DNA from: Comamonadaceae bacterium
Lineage (GTDB): Bacteria > Pseudomonadota > Gammaproteobacteria > Burkholderiales > Burkholderiaceae_C
Reading direction: 5' to 3'
Assembly (NCBI GenBank): GCA_947475685.1
Contig: CANJNC010000018.1
Location: 1-60,685, forward strand
DNA length: 60,685 nucleotides
The position numbers were made by a program, and so were the translations under genes. Position 1 is the stretch's first letter. Each line of letters begins with the position of its first letter. This document shows positions 45,250-54,927 of the stretch, piece by piece. Below the pieces are notes generated by a model that saw only the letters and a program-made list of their open reading frames with translations, was not told where the DNA came from and did no database searches.

Positions 45250-45755
45250 GCATTGCACCCCATCCTCGCCCCTTTAGGATCTTGGGCCTACAACAAATTG
45301 CTCTGGGTGCTTTGAGCAAAGACCGACTCAAGACGCTTTGGGTTGATTTATTGGGTCTGCAACTCAAGGGGCAGTTTGAAAGCGCTCGTGAAAATGTATT
45401 GGAAGATATTTGCCAACTCGGTTTTGGGATTGCCTCGGTCGAGGTTGATTTGATGCAGCCTTTGGATCCAGAAAAGAAGCCTCAAGTGCATCTGCCCGCC
45501 TTGAATCACATCGGTCTGTGGGTCGATGATTTGCCCGCGTGTGTGCGCTGGCTAACCGAGCAGGGCGTGCGCTTTGCCCCTGGTGGCATTCGCCAAGGGG
45601 CTGCGGGCTTTGATATTTGTTTCATTCACCCCAAGGGCAATGAGGAGTTTGCCCTGAGCGGAGAAGGTGTGCTCATTGAGTTGGTCCAAGCACCTAGAGA
45701 GGTCATTGCGGCTTTGTCTGGAGCACTGGATGCACCCCATTCAGTCGCTGTGTAA
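45246..45755 (+). CDS. VOC-fold protein, probable methylmalonyl-CoA epimerase
   Basis: The 169-residue protein has two vicinal-oxygen-chelate modules: [27 protein letters not shown] and [25 protein letters not shown], ending [10 protein letters not shown] with a metal-binding Glu. This pattern matches methylmalonyl-CoA epimerase, which turns the (S) product of the carboxylase into the (R) substrate of the mutase. The first half has Gln where a His ligand is usual (LQQIALG), so metal binding may differ. Translational overlap with pccA supports the role. A generic glyoxalase-like protein is the alternative. Confidence 0.72.
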   Translation: MSIAPHPRPFRILGLQQIALGALSKDRLKTLWVDLLGLQLKGQFESARENVLEDICQLGFGIASVEVDLMQPLDPEKKPQVHLPALNHIGLWVDDLPACVRWLTEQGVRFAPGGIRQGAAGFDICFIHPKGNEEFALSGEGVLIELVQAPREVIAALSGALDAPHSVAV

Positions 45756-45779
45756 AGCCAAGGATGGGATGTTGAATTC

Positions 45780-47420
45780 ATGACCACCGACTTCTCTAAT
45801 TGCGACAACAAACTCAAGAGCAGGTCTGCCGATGTGCTGGTCATTGGTGCCGGCCCGACGGGTTTGTTGCTCACTCACCTATTGGCCAAGCAAGGCGTAC
45901 GGGTGTGCTTGATGGAGCAGCTCCCTCAGGTCGTGGCCGAGGCAAGGGCGGTGAGTATCGATGATGAGAGCTTGCGCTCAATGGCCGATGCGCTTCAACT
46001 CGATGCCTTGACGCCTTTGATCACACACTCCTATGGCGTTCATTACTACTCATGGCTTCAAACACTGTTTGCCAAAGTAGAGCCCAGTCTACAAGACTAT
46101 GGCTACCCCAAAAGGAATGCCTTTCGTCAACAGCAATTGGTTCAAACTTTGTTTGAAGGTCTCAAAGCGTATGCCCATGTCGAAGTTTTGATGTCCTCTC
46201 GGATTTTGACCTATGTCGATGAATCGGTTGCAAGCCAAGAGACTGCGCACCCTCAGGCGTATGCCTTGACGGTGAACTTTGAGCACGATCAACAGGTTGC
46301 TCAATTGCGGTGCAATTGGCTGGTGGGTGCAGATGGTGCACGCAGTTCGATACGAGAGCAAATGGGAACGATTTTTGATGGTCAAACGCATGCTCAACGA
46401 TGGCTCATTGCCGATTTGATCGGAAGAGAGGACCCTTTTAGGCACACTCGCACGTACTGTGACCCCAAAAGACCGGCAATTCGTTTGCCTGGGCCGCAGT
46501 CGACGGTGCGCTATGAGTTTATGCTTTTTGAACACGAAGACAGCGAAGCGGTCCTGCAAGAGGAGGTTTACCGCGCTTGGATCAAGGTGAGAAGTCAAGC
46601 CGATGCAAAGCTTACCTTGATGCGCAAAGTCGTCTATACCTTCCACGCACGAGTGGCTCAGGAGTGGCAAAAAGGGCGGGTATTTCTAGCTGGGGACGCA
46701 GCACACTTAACCCCCCCCTTTGCGGGTCAGGGCATGAATTCGGGCGTGAGGGATGCAACCAATTTGGCCTGGAAGTTGTCGGATGTGATCAAGGGCCATG
46801 CCCATGTTGCCTTGCTTGGCACCTACCAACTCGAGAGAAAGCCCCACGCATGGGCACTCATTCGCATGGCTTTGAAAATTGGGTTGGTGATGCAACCGCG
46901 CTCTCTTTTAGGCGCGGCTTTGGGGCAGACCTTGCTGAAAATGGTTTGTTGGATCCCAAGCGTCAAAGACTATTTCTTAAACTTGAAATTCAAACCCAAG
47001 CCACGGTTTTTTGAAGGGTTTTTTGATTTGCAGACCAAAGACCACGGCCTGATTGCATGTGGACAGTTGATGATTCAGCCTCGCTTGGAGGTGGCCACCT
47101 CTCAGATTGTAAAAATGGACCGTGTACTTGGACCTCGATTTACTGCACTGATTTGGTGGGATGCCAAGGACATGGAGTGGCCCAAGAGCTTGGATTTGAA
47201 GGTCATCAAAATCCTCAGAAAAGACGAAGATTTCTTAAATCCCAGTGAGCAAATGGATTGGTACAGAGACGTGGATGGTCAACTCCAAGAGGTGCTTGAC
47301 AGTGCCCGCGCGAGTGGAGTGATCCTCAGGCCGGATCATTATGTGCTCAGTTATATCTACCCCAGTGATGGACCATCGCTTAGCCGTTTGAAATCGATTT
47401 TATTTGGCTACTACAAATAG
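45780..47420 (+). CDS. FAD-dependent aromatic monooxygenase, MhpA-like
   Basis: The 546-residue protein belongs to the PheA/TfdB/MhpA flavin hydroxylases. It shows the FAD-binding GAGPTGLLLTHLLAKQGVRV, the middle NAD(P)H/FAD motif in WLVGADGARSSIREQMG, and GDAAHLTPPFAGQGMNSGVRDATNLAWKL. 3-(3-Hydroxyphenyl)propionate hydroxylase is the closest type I recognise. It may act on an aromatic acid. It lies 24 bases after the epimerase-like gene on the same strand, possibly in the same transcript, and is convergent with the RnfB-like gene. Confidence 0.85.
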   Translation: MTTDFSNCDNKLKSRSADVLVIGAGPTGLLLTHLLAKQGVRVCLMEQLPQVVAEARAVSIDDESLRSMADALQLDALTPLITHSYGVHYYSWLQTLFAKVEPSLQDYGYPKRNAFRQQQLVQTLFEGLKAYAHVEVLMSSRILTYVDESVASQETAHPQAYALTVNFEHDQQVAQLRCNWLVGADGARSSIREQMGTIFDGQTHAQRWLIADLIGREDPFRHTRTYCDPKRPAIRLPGPQSTVRYEFMLFEHEDSEAVLQEEVYRAWIKVRSQADAKLTLMRKVVYTFHARVAQEWQKGRVFLAGDAAHLTPPFAGQGMNSGVRDATNLAWKLSDVIKGHAHVALLGTYQLERKPHAWALIRMALKIGLVMQPRSLLGAALGQTLLKMVCWIPSVKDYFLNLKFKPKPRFFEGFFDLQTKDHGLIACGQLMIQPRLEVATSQIVKMDRVLGPRFTALIWWDAKDMEWPKSLDLKVIKILRKDEDFLNPSEQMDWYRDVDGQLQEVLDSARASGVILRPDHYVLSYIYPSDGPSLSRLKSILFGYYK

Positions 47421-47458
47421 TTAGGCCCAGCAGCTTTGTGCCTGGACAGAGGGTGTCA

Positions 47459-48166
47459 TTAGCGCTTTTGCGTCTGAGCGCGCGCCAATGCTTTTTGCAA
47501 AAGGGCGGCTTTGTCAACCTGTGCAGGCGAGTGCGGGGGCAGGGGGGCCAAGTGGTTGGGAGGGAAGGGCGTCTCGCTTGAGGCTTTTGCATGCAGCGCA
47601 TCCAGTGCATGCAGGCGTTTGGCTTGGGTGTGGGTTTGGGGGCCTTCAAGGGCCTTGGTGTCGAGTCGTACCTTGTGCTTTTCAAAGCGTGATTTGGCCT
47701 CCAGGGCTTGATCCATTGACCAAGCCAACCAACCGCTTTGATGGGGCGTGGCCTCTTCAAGCTCAATGCAGTCGACTGGACAAACGGGCACACACAACTC
47801 ACAGCCCGTGCAATACGGCTCCATGACGGTGTGCATGCTTTTGTGAGTCCCAACGATTGCATCGGTTGGACAGGCATCTAGGCAAAGCGTGCATCCAATG
47901 CACCACTGTTCATCGATGAAAGCCATTTTGCGGCTGCCTTCAGTGCCAAATTCGGGGTTGAGCGGCTCAGGCAAACGTTGGGTGAGCTTGGCCAAACGCT
48001 CCATCCCTTCTTGTCCACCCGGGGGGCATTGATTGATGGGCGTATTTTCTAAAGCAATGCTCAATGCATAAGATTGGCAGTCCTCAAATCCACACCGCTG
48101 GCACTGAGTTTGGGGCAAAAGCGCCCAAATATCTTGTGCAAGCTTGTGTTTTTGTGCTGAAGTCAT
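47459..48166 (-). CDS. RnfB-like 4Fe-4S ferredoxin
   Basis: The 235-residue protein has an N-terminal Fe-S domain with LPQTQCQRCGFEDCQSYA...NQCPPGG, then two [4Fe-4S] motifs, CIGCTLCLDACPTDA and CTGCELCVPVCPVDC, the pattern of RnfB. No other rnf genes are near and no N-terminal membrane anchor is seen; stand-alone RnfB-like proteins are common in Betaproteobacteria. The Lys/Ala/Pro-rich C-terminal 70 residues are of low complexity. ATG 48166 is used; the frame is open to a TTG at 48181. It lies 53 bases past phaZ on the same strand. Confidence 0.88.
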   Translation of the reverse strand: MTSAQKHKLAQDIWALLPQTQCQRCGFEDCQSYALSIALENTPINQCPPGGQEGMERLAKLTQRLPEPLNPEFGTEGSRKMAFIDEQWCIGCTLCLDACPTDAIVGTHKSMHTVMEPYCTGCELCVPVCPVDCIELEEATPHQSGWLAWSMDQALEAKSRFEKHKVRLDTKALEGPQTHTQAKRLHALDALHAKASSETPFPPNHLAPLPPHSPAQVDKAALLQKALARAQTQKR

Positions 48167-48219
48167 TGTCTTTAAAACCAAAGATTCAAACCGCTCTCTA
48201 ATCTCAGTTGAGTTGCACT

Positions 48220-49626
48220 TTAAATGCTGGAGGCTCTTTTGTTGTTTCTTTTTGAAGCAGCACTGCTCGCTGCGATGGGTTTTGAGCGAAGGGTTGCTTT
48301 TTTGGGGGCTTTTTTAACGCTCGCAGCTTTGAGCTTGTCCGCTTTCAAGCTGTCAGATACAGAAGGTTGATGCGAGAGAATGAAATCTCTGACGTTGGGG
48401 TAAACCACCTCTCTCCAGCGCCTGCCACTAAAGATGCCGTAGTGCCCCGCGCCAGGGACTTCCAAGTGCCTCATTTGCGAGGGTTTAATGCCTGTGCACA
48501 AGCCTTGGGCCGCTTGGGTTTGTCCAGAGCCCGAGATGTCGTCAAGCTCGCCCTCAATGGTCAAAAGGGCAGTGCCTTTGATGTCTTGGGGTCTCACACG
48601 CTCTATCTTGCCATCCAAAGACTTCACGTCCCACGTCCCTTTGACCAAACGCATGTCTTGGAAAACAACCTTGATGGTTTCAAGGTAATAATCGGCGTCC
48701 ATATCAAGCACGGCATTGTATTCATCATAGAACGTGCGGTGATTGTCGGCGTTGGAATTGTCGCCTTTGATCAAATCTTTAAAGAAATCGTAGTGGCTCT
48801 TTAAATGCCGCTCAGGATTCATGGCCACAAAGCCCGCGTGTTGCAAAAAGCCAGGGTAGACGCGCCGACCGGCCCCAGGAAAATTCAATGGCACGCGAAA
48901 GATCACATTGTTCTCAAACCAACCGTAGCTCTTGTTCATGGCCAAGTTGTTCACGGCTGTGGGGGAGCGTGAGGCGTCAATGGGGCCCCCCATCATGGTC
49001 ATCGAGTAAGGTGTGAGCTCACCCCTGGAGGCCATCAAGGAAACTGCAGCAAGAACCGGAACCGTGGGTTGACACACGCTGATCACGTGGCAGTTGCCGT
49101 ATTGATTTTGGAGGTGTTTGAGAAACTCTTGTATATAGTTGACATAGTCGTCCAGGTGAAACTCACCCTCAGACAGTGCTATCATGCGAGCGTTTTTCCA
49201 ATCGGTGATGTAGACCTTGTGGTCGGCCAAGAGATTTTTGACCGTGTCTCTTAACAATGTGGCGTAGTGACCTGACAAGGGGGCTACAAGCAGCACCACC
49301 GGTTGCTGTTTCAAGTGTTTAAGTGCCTCAATGTCGCTTGTATAGCGTTTGAATCGCTTGAGCTCGCAAAAGGGTTTATTGATTTCAACGCGCTCTTGGA
49401 TGGCGACATCTGCACCCAGCACTTGCACGCTTTGAATGCCAAATTGGGGCTTTTCATAGTCTTTGCCCAGACGATAAATTAAATCGTAGGCGGCTGATAT
49501 TCTATGGGCCAGTGCAGTTTGAGAAAATGGAGAGATCGGATTGTTGTACAGCTTCGCCGCCGCCTGAGCAAACTCAGCAAACGGCTCGAACATAGAACGT
49601 TGAGTTTCGTAAACTTGATACAACAT
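48220..49626 (-). CDS. phaZ: Intracellular PHA depolymerase PhaZ with basic C-terminal tail
   Basis: PhaZ mobilises stored polyhydroxyalkanoate. The 468-residue protein resembles PhaZa1 of Cupriavidus necator: LAPLSGHYATLLRDTVKNLL-type N-terminal core, catalytic Cys185 in VISVCQPTVP (Cys instead of Ser), Asp in IEGELDDISGSGQT and His in PGAGHYGIFSGRRW. The last 40 residues (KADKLKAASVKKAPKKATLR and on) are Lys/Ala-rich, like the tail of the SWIB/H1-like protein, and look unlike the enzyme core. It is upstream of the ferredoxin gene. Other cluster members (phaCAB) are 13 kb away. Confidence 0.92.
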   Translation of the reverse strand: MLYQVYETQRSMFEPFAEFAQAAAKLYNNPISPFSQTALAHRISAAYDLIYRLGKDYEKPQFGIQSVQVLGADVAIQERVEINKPFCELKRFKRYTSDIEALKHLKQQPVVLLVAPLSGHYATLLRDTVKNLLADHKVYITDWKNARMIALSEGEFHLDDYVNYIQEFLKHLQNQYGNCHVISVCQPTVPVLAAVSLMASRGELTPYSMTMMGGPIDASRSPTAVNNLAMNKSYGWFENNVIFRVPLNFPGAGRRVYPGFLQHAGFVAMNPERHLKSHYDFFKDLIKGDNSNADNHRTFYDEYNAVLDMDADYYLETIKVVFQDMRLVKGTWDVKSLDGKIERVRPQDIKGTALLTIEGELDDISGSGQTQAAQGLCTGIKPSQMRHLEVPGAGHYGIFSGRRWREVVYPNVRDFILSHQPSVSDSLKADKLKAASVKKAPKKATLRSKPIAASSAASKRNNKRASSI

Positions 49627-49746
49627 GCGCGTAAACCCTTAATTCCCAAAAGTGTTGAATATAACAGTTGCTGAGCGTCAAAATTGGGGGCTAGACTCCA
49701 ATATGCATCAAAAACTAATCAATTGCGACTTTAAAAGAGAGATACC

Positions 49747-50625
49747 GTGACAATTAGCCACACTTGCCCCTTTCCTCAGAATGTGACAGCGCCCTCGAAC
49801 AGACAGCCCGTTTTGTTTGTGGGCCATGGAAGTCCAATGAATGCCATCATGGACACGCCCTTTAAAGATGAGTGGCAGCGCATTGGAGGATTTTTTGGTG
49901 AGCACAAGCGCTGGACCAAGCCCAAGTTGATTTTATGTGTGTCTGCGCATTGGTGCACTGAGGGGAGTTTATTGACGGCAATGCCCAGGCCCAAAACCAT
50001 CCATGATTTTGGTGGTTTTCCGCAGGCTTTGTTTGAGCAGCAGTATGCGGTTGCGGGAGATCCCACCGCGGCCAAAGCCTTGGCGGCTCGCGTCAATCAG
50101 GCGAGCAAAGCGGTGTCCTTGGGGTTGGATGAAGAGCACTGGGGCTTGGACCACGGTACTTGGTCCGTTTTGAAGCCCATGTTCCCTCTTGGAGACATCC
50201 CTGTGGTTCAATTGAGCTTGGATGTTTTAGCCAGTTTGGAGCAGCACATGGCTTTGGGTGCTCAATTGAATTTCTTGAGAGACGAGGGGGTGTTGATTGT
50301 GGCCAGTGGCAACACAGTGCATAACTTAGGTGCCATGCAGCGTTTGGCACCTGATACCCAGGCCTACGGGTGGACGGCCGAATTTGACGATTGGGTTGCA
50401 GAAAAAATTGTTCACAGAGACATGGACGCTTTGTGCATGAAAGAGGTGAGTGCACAAATTTTGGAGCTCTTTAAATTGGCCCACCCGAACATGGACCATT
50501 ACATTCCTCTTTTGTATGCCATCGCGGCAAGCGAGCCCCAAGATGAAATGAGTTTTTTCAACGACCAATACCAGTTTGCATCCATCTCGATGAGGTCATG
50601 CGTTTGGGACGCGCCTTCGCATTAG
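49747..50625 (+). CDS. DODA-type extradiol ring-opening dioxygenase
   Basis: The 292-residue protein matches the YgiD/4,5-DOPA-dioxygenase family: LFVGHGSPMNAIMD with a metal-binding His, LCVSAHWCTEGS, ALAARV, DHGTWSVLKPMFP and VASGNTVHNLG. Relatives open catechol rings or act on lignin-type compounds. The GTG start at 49747 has AGAGAG just before. It is divergent from phaZ and convergent with the aminotransferase (13 bases apart). Confidence 0.88.
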   Translation: MTISHTCPFPQNVTAPSNRQPVLFVGHGSPMNAIMDTPFKDEWQRIGGFFGEHKRWTKPKLILCVSAHWCTEGSLLTAMPRPKTIHDFGGFPQALFEQQYAVAGDPTAAKALAARVNQASKAVSLGLDEEHWGLDHGTWSVLKPMFPLGDIPVVQLSLDVLASLEQHMALGAQLNFLRDEGVLIVASGNTVHNLGAMQRLAPDTQAYGWTAEFDDWVAEKIVHRDMDALCMKEVSAQILELFKLAHPNMDHYIPLLYAIAASEPQDEMSFFNDQYQFASISMRSCVWDAPSH

Positions 50626-50638
50626 AGAGGTCTTGAGA

Positions 50639-51838
50639 TTAAGAGAGTACTTTGGCAATGCTTGCGCAAACGTGGGCAATGTTTTTGTCGTTCAAAGCGG
50701 CTACACACATGCGCCCTGTATCGGTTCCAAAGACACCAAACTCATTGCGCAAACGAACCATTTGATCTTTGCTCAAGCCGGAGTAGCTGAACATGCCTAC
50801 TTGCTGGGTGATGAAGCTCATGTCTGTTTTGACGCCAGCGCTCTTGAGTCCATCGACCAACTTTTGGCGCATGGACTTGATGCGAACTCGCATCTCGCCC
50901 AGCTCCCTTTCCCAAATTGCACGCAAAGCAGGCGTGTTGAGCACCTCGGCAACGACAGCACCGCCGTGAATAGGTGGATTGGAGTAGTTGGTTCGAATCA
51001 TGATTTTGAGTTGCGAGAGAACGCGTTGAGCTTCTTGTGAGTCCTCACACAAGACCGAGAGTGCGCCTACACGCTCGCCATACAGGCTAAAGCTCTTAGA
51101 AAATGAGGTGGACACCAAAAAATTCAGACCCGCTTGAACAAAGCGAGCCACAATGGCCCCGTCTTCTTCGATGCCTTGGCCAAAACCTTGGTAGGCCATG
51201 TCTAAAAAGGGGGTGAGGTTTTTGGCTTTGACGGTGTCAATGACCTCAGTCCATTGTTCTTGGGTGATGTCATAGCCAGTGGGGTTGTGACAGCAGGCAT
51301 GCAAAACCACAATGGTGCCGCTCTGAGCTTGCTTTAAGCTTTGAATCATGCCTTTAAAATCAATGCCTCTTTTGTTTGCATCGTAATACGTATACGTGTT
51401 GACTTCAAAGCCAGCTTGCGTAAACAAGGCGCGATGGTTCTCCCAACTCGGGTCACTGATCAAGACTTTGGCGTTGGGGAGTAATTTCTTGAGAAAATCC
51501 GCTCCAATTTTTAAACCACCCGTGCCACCAAGACCCTGAATGGTGGCCACACGCGAGCTTTTAACGGGTTCGGAGTCGGTGCCAAAAACCAAAGACTTGA
51601 CTGCGTTGTCATAGGCTGCAATGCCATCAATGGGCAGGTATCCCCTTGCCGAGGGTGTGGACATGAGTTTCTTTTCAGCTTCTTGGACACAGTGCAAAAG
51701 AGGGAGTTTCCCATTCTCATCAAAATAAACGCCTACGCCAAGATTGACTTTGCTCGGGTGTTGGCTGGATGCGAATTCTTCATTCAAGCCCAAGATGGGG
51801 TCTCTAGGGGCCATGGAGACAGAGGTAAACATTGACAT
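50639..51838 (-). CDS. Aromatic-amino-acid/aspartate aminotransferase
   Basis: The 399-residue PLP enzyme is of the class I aspartate/tyrosine type (TyrB/AspC): VNLGVGVYFDENGKLPLL, HACCHNPTGYDIT, DMAYQGFGQG, and Lys in STSFSKSFSLYGERVG that binds PLP, with RIKSMRQKLVDGL. It transfers amino groups between aspartate, tyrosine or phenylalanine and 2-oxoglutarate. ATG 51838 is supported by AAGGA 6 bases upstream. It is divergent from uvrB. Confidence 0.93.
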   Translation of the reverse strand: MSMFTSVSMAPRDPILGLNEEFASSQHPSKVNLGVGVYFDENGKLPLLHCVQEAEKKLMSTPSARGYLPIDGIAAYDNAVKSLVFGTDSEPVKSSRVATIQGLGGTGGLKIGADFLKKLLPNAKVLISDPSWENHRALFTQAGFEVNTYTYYDANKRGIDFKGMIQSLKQAQSGTIVVLHACCHNPTGYDITQEQWTEVIDTVKAKNLTPFLDMAYQGFGQGIEEDGAIVARFVQAGLNFLVSTSFSKSFSLYGERVGALSVLCEDSQEAQRVLSQLKIMIRTNYSNPPIHGGAVVAEVLNTPALRAIWERELGEMRVRIKSMRQKLVDGLKSAGVKTDMSFITQQVGMFSYSGLSKDQMVRLRNEFGVFGTDTGRMCVAALNDKNIAHVCASIAKVLS

Positions 51839-52051
51839 CGTGTGTCCTTAAGTGGGGTCGATTGACATTATTCGCTGAAGAAAGCCCAAATTTCATGTAG
51901 GCTATAGGGTTCACCTGATATTTTAATCATTGGACTTAATGATTTCCCTTTGAGATCAGAATTTTTTATTGTTTTTTCATGTGATCAAAGGCTCAAATGT
52001 GGGGCTTAAAAGTGCTTAGACCTATTCAATGCATGAAGTTTGAAAGTTTGT

Positions 52052-54148
52052 ATGACAAGAGTTGTTGAAAGCAGTGAGCACCAAGTAGACGGTGAATTTA
52101 AAACATACCCCAACTCTCCTTTTGAGTTGTATCAGCCTTATTCGCCTGCGGGCGATCAGCCCCAAGCGATTGAAAAATTGGTCGAAGGCTTAAGGGATGG
52201 GGAGTCTTTTCAGACCTTGCTGGGTGTAACGGGTTCTGGTAAGACCTTCACCATGGCCAATGTCATTGCGCAAATGGGCCGCCCGTCCATCATTTTTGCG
52301 CCCAATAAAACGCTGGCCGCACAGCTGTACAGCGAATTTAGGGAATTCTTTCCCAAAAATGCCGTTGAATACTTTGTCAGTTATTACGACTACTACCAGC
52401 CTGAGGCGTATGTGCCTCAAAGGGACTTGTTCATTGAAAAAGACAGTGCAATCAATGAACACATTGAGCAAATGCGATTGTCTTGTACAAAAAGTATTTT
52501 GGAGAGGCAAGACGTCATCGTCGTTGCAACTGTATCTGCAATTTACGGCATTGGAGAGCCTGAGAGTTACCACCGCATGGTCATGACGCTCAGGGCTGGC
52601 GACAAGGTCTCTCAGCGCGAGGTGATCGCTCAATTGGTTCGAATGCAATACGCGAGAAATGATCAAGATTTTTCTCGCGGTTGTTTTCGAGTCAGGGGTG
52701 ACACGGTCGACGTTTTTCCTGCTGAACACAGCGAATTGGCCGTTCGACTAGAGTTGTTTGACGATGAGCTTGAGAGCTTACAGCTCTTTGATCCGCTCAC
52801 CGGTCGTGTTCGACAAAAAATACCACGTTTTACGATCTATCCTTCAAGTCACTACGTCACGCCTAGAGACCGAGTGCTGGCTGCGGTTGAGACCATCAAG
52901 GTTGAATTGAGCGAAAGGGTCAAGCAGTTTTTGGGGGACGGCAAATTGGTTGAAGCTCAGCGCTTGGAGCAGCGCACCCGCTTTGATTTAGAGATGCTCA
53001 GTGAAGTTGGGCACTGCAAAGGCATTGAAAATTACACGCGCCATCTCTCAGGCGCTGAGCCGGGTCAACCCCCAAGCACACTCACCGATTATTTGTCCAA
53101 AGATGCGCTGATGTTCTTGGACGAAAGCCACGTGTTGATGGGGCAGTTTGGCGGGATGTACAACGGAGATAAAGCCAGGAAAACAACGCTAGTAGAGTAT
53201 GGATTTCGATTGCCCAGTGCACTAGACAACCGCCCCTTGAAGTTGGAAGAGTTTGAGAAAAGAATGCGACAAGTGGTGTTTGTTTCGGCAACACCCGCTG
53301 ATTATGAAAAAACGCATTCTGGCCAAGTCGTTGAGCAACTTGTTCGACCCACGGGTTTGGTCGATCCCAATGTAGAGGTGAGACCTGCCACCCACCAAGT
53401 CGATGATGTTTTGCAAGAGATCAGGGTGCGCGTTGAAAAACATGAGCGCGTTTTAATTACCACCTTGACCAAGCGCATGGCCGAGCAACTGACCGACTAT
53501 CTGAGCGACAACGGTGTCAAGGTTCGCTATTTGCACAGTGATATTGATACCGTTGAGCGAGTAGAGATCTTGCGCGATTTGCGTTTGGGTGCTTTTGACG
53601 TCTTGGTCGGAATCAATTTGCTCAGAGAGGGCATTGACTTGCCCGAGGTCTCTTTGGTGGCTATTTTGGATGCCGATAAAGAAGGGTTCTTAAGATCCGA
53701 GCGCAGTTTGATTCAAACCATTGGGAGAGCTGCGCGCAATCAAAATGGTTGTGCCATTTTGTATGCGGATGTGATGACCAAGTCTATGGAAAAAGCCATT
53801 GGTGAGACTCAGAGACGACGCGCCAAGCAAATTGAGCACAACACCTTGCACGGCATTACGCCTCGTTCGGTGGTCAAACGCGTGAGAGATTTAATTGATG
53901 GCGTGTACAGCGAGAAGGCGGGCAAAGAGCTTGAGCGTCTTGAAATGCAACGCATCAAGATGGAAGACATGAGTGAGAAAGATATTTCCAGAGAAATCAA
54001 ACGGCTTGAAAAATTGATGATGGAGCACGCCAAGAACTTGGACTTTGAGCGCGCGGCTCAAGTCAGAGATCAACTCGCCTTGTTGCGTGAACAAGCCTTT
54101 GGGGGACCTGGGCACGACAATGTGCTGTCTTTGTTGAAGAAGGCTTGA
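52052..54148 (+). CDS. uvrB: Excinuclease ABC subunit B
   Basis: The 698-residue DNA repair helicase shows the Walker A motif [27 protein letters not shown] (beta-hairpin), DESHVLMGQ (Walker B), [24 protein letters not shown], and a UVR domain near the C-terminus ([28 protein letters not shown]) that binds UvrC. Start ATG 52052 is used; the frame extends to TTG 52040. The 213-base AT-rich region before it should hold its promoter. I did not find a clear LexA box. Confidence 0.97.
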   Translation: MTRVVESSEHQVDGEFKTYPNSPFELYQPYSPAGDQPQAIEKLVEGLRDGESFQTLLGVTGSGKTFTMANVIAQMGRPSIIFAPNKTLAAQLYSEFREFFPKNAVEYFVSYYDYYQPEAYVPQRDLFIEKDSAINEHIEQMRLSCTKSILERQDVIVVATVSAIYGIGEPESYHRMVMTLRAGDKVSQREVIAQLVRMQYARNDQDFSRGCFRVRGDTVDVFPAEHSELAVRLELFDDELESLQLFDPLTGRVRQKIPRFTIYPSSHYVTPRDRVLAAVETIKVELSERVKQFLGDGKLVEAQRLEQRTRFDLEMLSEVGHCKGIENYTRHLSGAEPGQPPSTLTDYLSKDALMFLDESHVLMGQFGGMYNGDKARKTTLVEYGFRLPSALDNRPLKLEEFEKRMRQVVFVSATPADYEKTHSGQVVEQLVRPTGLVDPNVEVRPATHQVDDVLQEIRVRVEKHERVLITTLTKRMAEQLTDYLSDNGVKVRYLHSDIDTVERVEILRDLRLGAFDVLVGINLLREGIDLPEVSLVAILDADKEGFLRSERSLIQTIGRAARNQNGCAILYADVMTKSMEKAIGETQRRRAKQIEHNTLHGITPRSVVKRVRDLIDGVYSEKAGKELERLEMQRIKMEDMSEKDISREIKRLEKLMMEHAKNLDFERAAQVRDQLALLREQAFGGPGHDNVLSLLKKA

Positions 54149-54281
54149 TTATATGTAAGCGAGCGCCCACTATCATTTATACGCACTGAATTCATCAATC
54201 ATCCTTTTTAAAAATTAAATTAACCTTGTGAACAATGGGGTGTGCAGGCGAGTACCCGAGCAATTTGATGGGTCTTATGCT

Positions 54282-54306
54282 ATACTTGACTTTTCTAGTC
54301 GAGAAA
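54282..54306 (+). promoter_or_regulatory. IscR type 1 operator (Fe-S box) before iscR
   Basis: The site reads ATACTTGACT then TTTCT then AGTCGAGAAA. It fits the E. coli type 1 consensus (ATASYYGACT-RWWWY-AGTCRRSTAT) in about 21 of 25 positions, with the GACT and AGTC halves intact. It lies 49 bases before the iscR start, which is where a repressor would act. [2Fe-2S]-IscR binding here would lower isc expression when clusters are plentiful. Confidence 0.85.
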
Positions 54307-54354
54307 GAGAAATTTCTCTCTTAATTGGACCCTGATCCCAAAAGGAGCATGTTG

Positions 54355-54891
54355 ATGAGATTAACCACCAAAGGTCGATTTGCGGTTACTGCCATGATAG
54401 ATTTGGCTTTGCGCCAGAACACGGGCCCAGTCACCTTGGCTGCAATCAGCCAAAGGCAACAGATTTCGTTGTCCTATCTTGAGCAGCTTTTTGGCAAACT
54501 CAGGCGCCACGATTTGGTGGAGTCCACTCGAGGACCTGGGGGTGGGTACACCTTGGGTAAAAAGCCTCAAGACATCACGGTGGCCGATATCATTGTGTCG
54601 GTCGATGAGCCCATCGACGCGACGCACTGCGGGGGCAAGGAAAACTGCTTGGGTGAAGCGGGTCGTTGCATGACGCACGAGCTTTGGTCCTCCTTGAATC
54701 AGCGCATGGTGGAGTATTTGGATTCAGTGACTTTGCACAAATTGGTCGAAGACCAGTTGGCCAAAGGCATGCACATTGAGGACAAACCCAATATGAAGCG
54801 AGCGATTTCTGCTGCGCCTGTGATCAAGCCCATTCGTGTCAATGCGCCCAATTCAGTCTTTGCTTTAGGCAATGTGTTTGCAAAAAATTAA
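54355..54891 (+). CDS. iscR: Fe-S cluster assembly transcriptional regulator IscR
   Basis: The 178-residue Rrf2-family regulator has a winged helix-turn-helix (LAAISQRQQISLSYLEQLFGKLRRHDLVES) and three Cys at 92, 98 and 105 (CGGKENCLGEAGRC) plus a nearby His that bind [2Fe-2S]. Those residues and the operon distinguish it from other Rrf2 proteins. ATG 54355 is 7 bases after AAAGGAG. It controls itself and the isc genes through the upstream operator. Confidence 0.95.
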   Translation: MRLTTKGRFAVTAMIDLALRQNTGPVTLAAISQRQQISLSYLEQLFGKLRRHDLVESTRGPGGGYTLGKKPQDITVADIIVSVDEPIDATHCGGKENCLGEAGRCMTHELWSSLNQRMVEYLDSVTLHKLVEDQLAKGMHIEDKPNMKRAISAAPVIKPIRVNAPNSVFALGNVFAKN

Positions 54892-54927
54892 AACCCAATC
54901 CTTACACACTTTAATCGGTATTTGTTC

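Noticed and set aside
51839..52051. LexA box before uvrB
   Set aside because: No CTG-N10-CAG-type site with reasonable fit was seen in the gap.
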